Source of the DNA: Micromonospora peucetia
GTDB lineage: Bacteria; Actinomycetota; Actinomycetes; Mycobacteriales; Micromonosporaceae
DNA length: 64,000 bases
Reading direction: 5' to 3'
NCBI RefSeq assembly: GCF_900091625.1
Contig: NZ_FMIC01000002.1
Coordinates: forward strand, 2,418,001 to 2,482,000
The notes below the pieces were generated by a model, which had not been told where the DNA came from, did not search any database, and saw only the letters and a program-made list of their open reading frames with translations. Both the position numbers and the translations under genes were made by a program. Below, one piece after another: positions 58,510-64,000 of the stretch; the stretch's first letter is position 1, and each line of letters begins with the position of its first letter.

Positions 58510-58534
58510 CCCCGGGCAGGTTTGCCTCCCGGGG
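58510..58534 (+). terminator. hairpin terminator after the 104-residue protein gene
   Basis: CCCCGGGCAGG pairs with CCTCCCGGGG across a short TTTG loop, with one bulged base, 14 bases after the stop. Confidence 0.65.
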
Positions 58535-58556
58535 TCCGCCGGGAACTGATCCGATC

Positions 58557-59054
58557 ATGGCGCTCACCAACCCGCCACGCACCGGCGGTCGCTACGGGTC
58601 GGCGGCGGGCACGGGCGCGCTCGCCGCGCTCCTCGTGGTCGCGGTCTGCGGCAGCCCGGCGTACGTGGGCTGGGCCGCGGGCACCGACCCGAACTCGGCC
58701 GGCGGCTGGTACCTGCAACTGCTCTCCTGGCCGGCGTGGCACTTCGGCGGTGACGGGGCGACCGGTGGCCTGCTCGTGGCGAACCTGCGGGCCGTCCTGC
58801 TGGTCATCCTCGCGGCGCTCTTCCTCTACCTGCTGCCCACCTCGCAGGTGGCCCGGGTGCAGGGCTCCGGGACACAGTTCTTCTCCGGCTGGGCGGCGTA
58901 CGTCCTGGCCAGCGGCTTCGCCTCGCTGCTCGCCGCCTTCCTCGGCCCGGAGCCGTCGCTGCTCACGGCGATCCAGGCGGGCGGCACCGGCGCGACCTAC
59001 GGCTTCCTCGCCGGCTGGATCATCGGAGCGGCCAGCCTCGGCGGTCGCGCCTGA
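58557..59054 (+). CDS. four-helix membrane protein of unknown function
   Basis: A 165-residue protein with hydrophobic segments at about 19-40, 72-92, 105-127 and 141-160. The first loop is rich in Trp and Gly (WYLQLLSWPAWHFGGDG) and probably outside the membrane. No family is recognised. ATG at 58557; no clear ribosome-binding site, and a possible TTTGCC/TGATCC promoter. It is convergent with the ABC ATPase gene by 12 bases. Confidence 0.6.
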   Translation: MALTNPPRTGGRYGSAAGTGALAALLVVAVCGSPAYVGWAAGTDPNSAGGWYLQLLSWPAWHFGGDGATGGLLVANLRAVLLVILAALFLYLLPTSQVARVQGSGTQFFSGWAAYVLASGFASLLAAFLGPEPSLLTAIQAGGTGATYGFLAGWIIGAASLGGRA

Positions 59055-59066
59055 CCCGGTCGTGCC

Positions 59067-60068
59067 TCAGCGTACGGGCGTGCCGAGTTCGAGCAGCCGT
59101 GCCCGGCTGAGCACGCCGACCGGTCGCTCCCCGTCGGTCACCACCAGCCGGTCCGCGGCTGAGGTCAGCAACACCCCCAGCGCGTCGTACGCCGAGCCGC
59201 CCAGCGGCATCGTCGGCAGCCCGGCGACCCCGGTCTCCGGCAGCGGCTCGACGGCCTCGCCCGTGACCGGGGTGACCGCCAGCCGGCGGATGCCCCGGTC
59301 GGCGCCCACGAACTCCCGGACGAAGGGCGTGGCGGGCGCGCCCAGCACGGCGGCGGGCGTGTCGTACTGCTCGAGGCGCCCGCCCTCGGAGAGCACCGCG
59401 ATCCGGTCGCCCAGCCGGACCGCCTCGTCCAGGTCGTGGGTGACCAGCACGATGGTCTTGCGTACCTCGGCCTGCAACCGGAGGAACTCCTCCTGCAACC
59501 GGGTCCGCACGATGGGGTCGACGGCCGAGAACGGCTCGTCCATCAGCAGCACCACCGGGTCGGCGGCGAGGGCCCGGGCCACCCCGACCCGTTGTCGCTG
59601 CCCGCCCGAGAGCTCGTGCGGGTAGCGGCGGCCGAACGTGGCCGGGTCGAGCCCGACCAGTTCCAGCAGCTCGTCGACCCGGCCCTTGCTGCGCTGGCGG
59701 GGCCAGCCGAGCAGCCGGGGCACGGTGGCGACGTTGGCGCTGACCGTCTGGTGCGGAAAGAGCCCGACGTTCTGGATCACGTAGCCGATCCGGCGGCGCA
59801 GCCGGACCGGGTCGACCCGGGTGACGTCCTCGCCGCCGAGCAGGATCCGGCCGCCGGTCGGCTCGATGAGCCGGTTGACCATCCGCAGCACCGTGGACTT
59901 GCCGCAGCCCGACGGCCCGATCAGCACCACCAGCTCGCCGGCGGAGATGTCCAGGCTCAGTTCGCGTACGGCCTCGGTGCCGTCCGGGTAGCGTTTGCGG
60001 ATGCCGTCCAGCGCGATCGAGGCCGCGCGCGGCTCGGCGGCGCCCGTGCCGTCCGGGGTAACGTCCAC
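59067..60068 (-). CDS. glycine betaine/proline-type ABC transporter ATPase with C-terminal CBS-like region
   Basis: A 333-residue OpuCA/ProV-like ATPase: Walker A IGPSGCGKST (about 47-56), Q-loop VIQNVGLFP, signature LSGGQRQR, Walker B VVLLMDEPFSAVDP and the switch His in VLVTHDLDEA. The C-terminal 100 residues resemble a CBS regulatory half (YDALGVLLTSAADRLVVTDG then RPVGVLSRARLLE) as in osmoregulated transporters. It pairs with the divergent permeases. The GTG at 60068 is only 2 bases from the permease ATG; its GGAAGGA ribosome-binding site lies inside the permease coding start. The promoters must therefore overlap. Confidence 0.9.
   Translation of the reverse strand: MDVTPDGTGAAEPRAASIALDGIRKRYPDGTEAVRELSLDISAGELVVLIGPSGCGKSTVLRMVNRLIEPTGGRILLGGEDVTRVDPVRLRRRIGYVIQNVGLFPHQTVSANVATVPRLLGWPRQRSKGRVDELLELVGLDPATFGRRYPHELSGGQRQRVGVARALAADPVVLLMDEPFSAVDPIVRTRLQEEFLRLQAEVRKTIVLVTHDLDEAVRLGDRIAVLSEGGRLEQYDTPAAVLGAPATPFVREFVGADRGIRRLAVTPVTGEAVEPLPETGVAGLPTMPLGGSAYDALGVLLTSAADRLVVTDGERPVGVLSRARLLELGTPVR
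60059..60064 (+). promoter_or_regulatory. putative -10 hexamer of the permease operon, inside the divergent ATPase gene start
   Basis: TAACGT lies 6 bases before the ATG at 60071 and within codons 2-4 of the minus-strand ATPase gene. Confidence 0.4.
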
Positions 60069-60070
60069 AC

Positions 60071-60757
60071 ATGTCCTTCCGCCTGAGCTACCGGGCCGAC
60101 CCGGGTAACCCGTGGTTCTCCTGGCAGTACGTGCGGGACAACTCTGACACGATCCTCGCGGCCGTGCGCGACCACGCCTCGCTGACCGTCCGCGCGGTGC
60201 TGATCGCCGCCCTGATCGCACTGCCGCTGGCGGTGGTCGCGTACTGGTACCGCTCGCTCGCCGGGCCGGTCCTGGCCCTCACCGGGGTGCTCTACACGGT
60301 GCCGTCGCTGGCGCTCTTCGCGTTCATCGCCCCCTACCTGGGCATCGGCGTGGCCACCGCGCTCAGTGTGGTGGTTCTCTACGCGCTGCTGGTGATCGTC
60401 CGCAACGCCGTCGCCGGCCTCAACCAGGTGCCCCCCGAGGTGCGCGAGGCGGCCGAGGGGATGGGGTACGGCCGCTGGGGCCGGTTGTTCCGGGTCGAGC
60501 TGCCGCTGGCCCTGCCGGGCATCCTCACCGGGCTGCGGCTGGCCACCGTCTCCACGGTGGCGCTGGTGACCGTGGGCGTGGTGATCGGGCGCGGCGGCCT
60601 CGGACAGCTGATCTTCGCCGGCTTCCAGAACAACTTCTACAAGGCGCAGATCATGACGGGGACGCTGCTCTGTGTCCTGCTCGCCCTGGTGCTCGACCTG
60701 GCCCTGGCCGGTGCGGGCCGGCTGCTGACCCCGTGGCTGAGGAGAAGGACCCCATGA
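60071..60757 (+). CDS. glycine betaine-type ABC transporter permease 1
   Basis: A 228-residue OpuCB/ProW-like permease with about five helices and the EAA-type coupling loop EVREAAEGMGYGRWGRLFRVELPL (about 124-147) that contacts the ATPase. VLYTVPSLALFAFIAPYLGIG is characteristic of the betaine/choline permeases. The stop overlaps the second permease (ATGA). It starts 2 bases from the divergent ATPase gene. Confidence 0.9.
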   Translation: MSFRLSYRADPGNPWFSWQYVRDNSDTILAAVRDHASLTVRAVLIAALIALPLAVVAYWYRSLAGPVLALTGVLYTVPSLALFAFIAPYLGIGVATALSVVVLYALLVIVRNAVAGLNQVPPEVREAAEGMGYGRWGRLFRVELPLALPGILTGLRLATVSTVALVTVGVVIGRGGLGQLIFAGFQNNFYKAQIMTGTLLCVLLALVLDLALAGAGRLLTPWLRRRTP

Positions 60758-61476
60758 ATCCCGTCGAGGCGGCGCTGGTCTGGTTCAACGACCCGCTGAA
60801 CTGGACGAACCCGGGCGGCATCCTGGACCGGCTGGGCGAGCACCTGTCGATGTCGGCGGCGGCGGTGGCGCTCGGCTGTCTGATCGCCTGGCCGATCGGG
60901 CTCTGGCTCGGGCACACCGGTCGGGGCGGCGGCCTGGTGGTGCTGGTGTCCAACGTCACGCTCGCCGTCCCCACGCTCGCCCTGCTCACCATCCTGCCGC
61001 TGACCTTCCTCGGTTTCGGCCAGCCGTCGGTGGTGGTCGCGCTGGCCGTCTTCGCGGTGCCGCCGCTGCTGGCCAACGCGTACACGGGGGTGCGGCAGGC
61101 CGATCCGGAGGCCCGGGACGCGGCACGCGGGATGGGCTTCTCCGGATGGCAGTTGCTGCGCCGGGTCGAGCTGCCACTGGCGGTGCCCTATCTGGCGGCC
61201 GGGTTCCGCACGGCGGCGGTGCAGGTGGTGGCGACCGCCGCGCTGGCGTCCTTCGTCAACGGCGGCGGCCTGGGCCAGATCATCCGGGCGGGCTTCGGGC
61301 TGGACATCGCGGCTGGCGGCGGCCAGATCATCGCTGGCGGTGTGCTGGTGGCCGGGCTCGCCGTCCTGCTGGAACTGGTGCTGGCCCTGGTCGAGCGGCT
61401 GCTCACGCCGCGTCCGCTGCGGGCGGAGCGTCGTCGGGCGGGCCGTCGGGCGGCGCAGGCGGTGGCCGGCGGCTGA
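60754..61476 (+). CDS. glycine betaine-type ABC transporter permease 2
   Basis: A 240-residue paralogue of the preceding permease with the coupling loop DPEARDAARGMGFSGWQLL and helices TLAVPTLALLTILPLTFLGFG. The ATG at 60754 overlaps the first permease stop and has GGAG at 60741. Two different permeases plus one ATPase and one lipoprotein make a complete OpuC-like importer. The nearly 300 bases to the lipoprotein gene suggest separate control of that gene. Confidence 0.9.
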   Translation: MNPVEAALVWFNDPLNWTNPGGILDRLGEHLSMSAAAVALGCLIAWPIGLWLGHTGRGGGLVVLVSNVTLAVPTLALLTILPLTFLGFGQPSVVVALAVFAVPPLLANAYTGVRQADPEARDAARGMGFSGWQLLRRVELPLAVPYLAAGFRTAAVQVVATAALASFVNGGGLGQIIRAGFGLDIAAGGGQIIAGGVLVAGLAVLLELVLALVERLLTPRPLRAERRRAGRRAAQAVAGG

Positions 61477-61771
61477 AACCGGTCCCACTGAGGCTGAGGC
61501 CGTCCCGCTGAGGACCTGCGTCGGTCCTGCCGGAGGCGTACGTCACGCCGGGAGTTGCGCGCACCGGCGAGGGTGACTGACGTCCGGTGACGATCCGGTG
61601 ACAAACGTTTCCCCGAGTTGTCGGACCCGCGTGGAAGATGTTGGGGTGGAGATCGCGGGTGATCCGAGAGGGATTGCCCGCCGGACACAAGCGGGCGGCC
61701 GGACGGAGATCGCCCGTCGGACACGCGGCCGGCCCGACAGGGCCGCGCCGGGACACGGAAGGCGGGCACTG
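61477..61771. other. gap between permease and substrate-binding protein genes
   Basis: It holds a small hairpin AGGACC-TGCGTC-GGTCCT (61511-61528), a direct repeat of TCCGGTGAC near 61585-61603 and a TTGTCG/GATGTT pair that could be the lipoprotein promoter. No gene is seen. Confidence 0.35.
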
Positions 61772-62776
61772 ATGCGCGCACGTACACGCCTGGCCGTCGG
61801 TGCGGTGGGAGCCCTCGCCGCGGCGGGGCTGCTGACCGGCTGCGGCGACGCCGGCTCCTCCGGCACGGACGCCCCCGAACAGGCGGCCTCCGGGGCCGGC
61901 TGCGCGCCGGTCGCCGGTGACCAGCTCGTCGTCCTCGACGACGACAAGAAGCTCCAGAACAGCGACAACGTCATCCCGGCGGTCAACGCCGACGCCGCCA
62001 AGCCGCAGCTGATCGCGGCGCTGGACAAGGTCTCGGCCGCGCTGGACACGCCGAAGCTGATCCAGCTCAACAAGGCCGTCGGCGTCGAACGCAAGACGGC
62101 GCAGAAGGCGGCCGAGGAGTTCGCGGCGGCCAACGGCATCACCGCGGGCATCGCCAAGGGGCCCGGTGGGCAGATCGTGATCGGCGCGGCCAACTTCACG
62201 GAGAACGAGATCCTGGCCGAGCTCTACAAGATCGCCCTGACCGCCGCCGGCTATGAGGTCAAGGTGCAGCAGATCGGCAACCGCGAGCTCTACGAGCCGG
62301 CCCTGGAGAAGGGCGAGATCCAGGTCGTCCCGGAGTACGCGGCGACCCTGGCCGAGTTCCTCAACACCAAGGCCAACGGCAAGGACGCCCAGCCGGTGTC
62401 CGCGCCGGAGCTGGACAAGACCGTCGCGGCGCTCAAGGCGTCCGGCGACAAGGCGGGCCTCGTCTTCGGCGCGCCGGCCGCGGCGCAGAACCAGAACGCC
62501 TTCGCCGTGACCAAGGCCTTCGCCGACAAGTACAGCGTCAGCACGCTCTCCGAGCTGGCCGCCAAGTGCTCGGGTCAGGCCACTGTGCTGGCCGGGCCGC
62601 CGGAGTGCCCGCAGCGGCCGAAGTGCCAGGCGGGGCTCGTGCAGGTCTACGACTTCAAGGCCGGCTCGTTCAGCTCGCTGGACCAGGGCGGCCCGCAGAC
62701 CAAGAACGCGCTGAAGACCGGGGCCGCCAGTGTGGGCCTGGTGTTCTCCTCGGACGGCGAACTCGCCACCGCCTGA
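61772..62776 (+). CDS. glycine betaine-type substrate-binding lipoprotein, apparently circularly permuted
   Basis: A 334-residue lipoprotein (lipobox LLTGC, Cys near 24; GGAAGG site before ATG 61772). In the ProX/OpuAC family the mature protein starts with the I-V-x-x-x-NFTEN-type strand and ends with a VVLEDDK...LN...V segment. Here the order is reversed: QLVVLDDDKKLQNSDNVIPAV and ALDTPKLIQLNKAVGV come first (about 50-110). IVIGAANFTENEILAELYKI and VPEYAATLAEFL follow (about 130-200), and the chain stops at VGLVFSSDGELATA, the point where the VVLDDDK strand would normally begin. All parts of both lobes seem present, so binding should be kept. It serves the adjacent permeases and ATPase. Confidence 0.85.
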   Translation: MRARTRLAVGAVGALAAAGLLTGCGDAGSSGTDAPEQAASGAGCAPVAGDQLVVLDDDKKLQNSDNVIPAVNADAAKPQLIAALDKVSAALDTPKLIQLNKAVGVERKTAQKAAEEFAAANGITAGIAKGPGGQIVIGAANFTENEILAELYKIALTAAGYEVKVQQIGNRELYEPALEKGEIQVVPEYAATLAEFLNTKANGKDAQPVSAPELDKTVAALKASGDKAGLVFGAPAAAQNQNAFAVTKAFADKYSVSTLSELAAKCSGQATVLAGPPECPQRPKCQAGLVQVYDFKAGSFSSLDQGGPQTKNALKTGAASVGLVFSSDGELATA

Positions 62777-62885
62777 CCCCCGGCCGGCTGCCGGTGGCCT
62801 GGTGCCGCCGGCGGCCGACGGGGCGATCGGCGGCGTAGATGCCGGATGCCCCGGTTCACCCGTTCCCAGGCGGGGCAACTCTCGG

Positions 62886-62891
62886 TAGGCT
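62886..62891 (+). promoter_or_regulatory. putative -10 hexamer for the last gene
   Basis: TAGGCT lies 8 bases before the ATG at 62900; no Shine-Dalgarno sequence is present. Confidence 0.4.
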
Positions 62892-62899
62892 GCGGACCC

Positions 62900-64000
62900 A
62901 TGCCAGCCCCGGTCGCCCCCGCCGACAAGCGCAGTCCGCAGCTGCTCACCGTGCTCTTCTGGATCGGTGTCGCCCTGGCGCCGGTGGCGGCGCTGATCCT
63001 GCTCGTCGCCGACGGCAACGGTCCGCTGCGGTTCGCCGCCGTGCTCGCCATCATGGCCGTGGTCCTGATCGGCCTGTCGATCGCGTTGCGGGCCGACGGT
63101 GCGGGCCCGGCCCGCGACGAGGAACTGCTGGACGAGATCGAGCAGCTCCGTCGCGAGTTGCGGGGGGAGATCGTGGCCGCCGCCCAGCGCGGCAACCAGG
63201 CACTCGACCACGCCCAGCGGGCCCAGGAGGAGGCCGTCGCGCTGCGCCGGCGGCTGGATGCCACCAGTGCCGCGCTGGCCGGGGCGGACGCCCAGGCCGG
63301 TGCCGGCCGCGCCCGGGCATCCGTCGACGACGCGGTCGCCGGCCGGGGGCGGGTGCCGGGCCAGGACGACGCGGTGCCCCGCCGGGGCCGCGCCGACCGG
63401 GACGAGGCTGAGCCGGCCCACCGGCGGCAGCCGGCTCCGCGTGCCGAGCGGCCCGCACAGCCGGCTCCACGTGCCGAGCGGCCCGCACCCGGCCCGGCCG
63501 AGTACGCCACGGACGGGCCCACCGTGGGAACGGCCGGCGGTCACCCCACGGACGGGCCGGCCGGCGGGTATTCGCCGGCCGGGCAGCCCGGCGGATACGG
63601 CGCGGAACGGCCGGCCGCCGGTGGAACGGCCGGGGGGTACGGGGCGGCCCGGCCGGCGGAGCCCGGTAGCCAGCCCGCGGCCCGTCCGCTCGGAGTGGTG
63701 CGGCACACCGAGACCGTGCACGTCACCACCCGGCACACCATCGTGGACGGTGCCGGATCCGTTCCTGCCGACCGGGGCACGCGGTACGACGGCGGGTACC
63801 CGGGACGCTGGTCGTCGGGGCCGGAGGAGCAGCCGTGGCCGGGCGAGCCGGACCACCGGCCCCGGACCGAGCAGCCAGGTGACCGGGAGTGGTCCGCGCA
63901 GTCCGGCGGGCGGGAGTGGCCGGGGCAGCGCGACGAGCGCGGAGAGCAGTGGGACGACCGGGGTCCGGGCGGCGCGGGCGGGCCGGGCTGGGCGGCGCCG
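62900..64000 (+). CDS. membrane-anchored coiled-coil protein with long disordered tail (3' end outside window)
   Basis: The frame is open from ATG 62900 to the window edge (367 residues visible, no stop). Two membrane helices (about 17-38 and 44-63) are followed by a coiled coil at about 70-135 (EELLDEIEQLRRELRGEIVAAAQ). A long Pro/Gly/Arg/Ala-rich region follows with a twice-repeated PAPRAERPA unit and tyrosine-containing GGYG repeats. A more ordered island reads VVRHTETVHVTTRHTIVDGAG near 272-292. No family is recognised. The composition recalls actinobacterial envelope or DivIVA-like scaffold proteins, but there is no proof. Confidence 0.65.
   Translation, partial: MPAPVAPADKRSPQLLTVLFWIGVALAPVAALILLVADGNGPLRFAAVLAIMAVVLIGLSIALRADGAGPARDEELLDEIEQLRRELRGEIVAAAQRGNQALDHAQRAQEEAVALRRRLDATSAALAGADAQAGAGRARASVDDAVAGRGRVPGQDDAVPRRGRADRDEAEPAHRRQPAPRAERPAQPAPRAERPAPGPAEYATDGPTVGTAGGHPTDGPAGGYSPAGQPGGYGAERPAAGGTAGGYGAARPAEPGSQPAARPLGVVRHTETVHVTTRHTIVDGAGSVPADRGTRYDGGYPGRWSSGPEEQPWPGEPDHRPRTEQPGDREWSAQSGGREWPGQRDERGEQWDDRGPGGAGGPGWAAP

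Noticed and set aside
1..64000. tRNA, rRNA or known riboswitch genes
   Set aside because: Reading the intergenic regions on both strands gave no cloverleaf-like sequence, anti-SD-rich rRNA segment or recognised riboswitch core; covariance model searches were not possible.

Overview
The window is high-GC (roughly 72-73 percent by eye), densely coded DNA from an actinobacterium. Gene content and gene order point to the Micromonosporaceae (Micromonospora-like). That family call rests on overall character and remembered gene neighbourhoods, not on a database search. No rRNA, tRNA, CRISPR array, transposase or integrase was recognised.  Left part (1-14.6 kb): a truncated TPR-like protein, a small membrane protein, a transmembrane Ser/Thr kinase with an extracytoplasmic Cys-rich domain, and a secreted TAP-type peptidase. 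Then comes a tightly coupled minus-strand operon (14583 to 5272): TetR regulator, TIGR03084/DinB-like protein, AtuA-like protein, acyl-CoA dehydrogenase, carboxyltransferase, biotin carboxylase, acyl-CoA dehydrogenase. Its order matches the mycobacterial Rv0976c-fadE13-accD2-accA2-fadE12 block as I remember it, and fits degradation of branched acyl-CoA or terpenoid compounds.  Centre-left (14.9-22 kb): metallophosphoesterase, a Crp/FNR regulator, CbiZ, a CapA-like lipoprotein, endonuclease III, a TlpA-like thioredoxin, a CoA-type NUDIX hydrolase and a MarP-like membrane serine protease. Apart from the cbiZ/capA insertion this is the crp-nth-Rv3673c-Rv3672c-marP neighbourhood of mycobacteria. 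A partial type VII secretion locus follows (mycosin, EccC, EccD; 22.9-29.8 kb) with no esx, eccB or eccE in sight.  Centre-right (29.8-41.4 kb): ppa, dacB, a DUF2342 zinc protease, tilS, ggt, a GlxA-type AraC regulator, a 45-residue membrane peptide, hpt, ftsH and folE, a conserved actinobacterial backbone.  41.5-54.1 kb: between folE and folP lies a block, mostly on the opposite strand, encoding what looks like a minimal Gram-positive type IV secretion-like machine: two-helix VirB2-like protein, PrgI/VirB3-like protein, VirB4-like ATPase, VirB6/TrbL-like membrane protein, VirB8/TcpC-like protein and a bifunctional cell-wall hydrolase. With it are an EccC-like three-domain protein whose nucleotide-binding motifs are degenerate, and several unknown proteins. 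No relaxase, integrase or att site accompanies it. This is the best candidate for an undescribed system.  54.4-64 kb: folP-folB-folK, DUF3180, three further membrane or unknown proteins, then a glycine-betaine-type ABC transporter whose substrate-binding lipoprotein appears circularly permuted. The last protein, a membrane-anchored coiled-coil protein, runs off the right edge.  A recurring feature is a TAnnnT hexamer 6-8 bases before an ATG or GTG, repeated in front of about a dozen genes. This suggests that leaderless transcription is common here.
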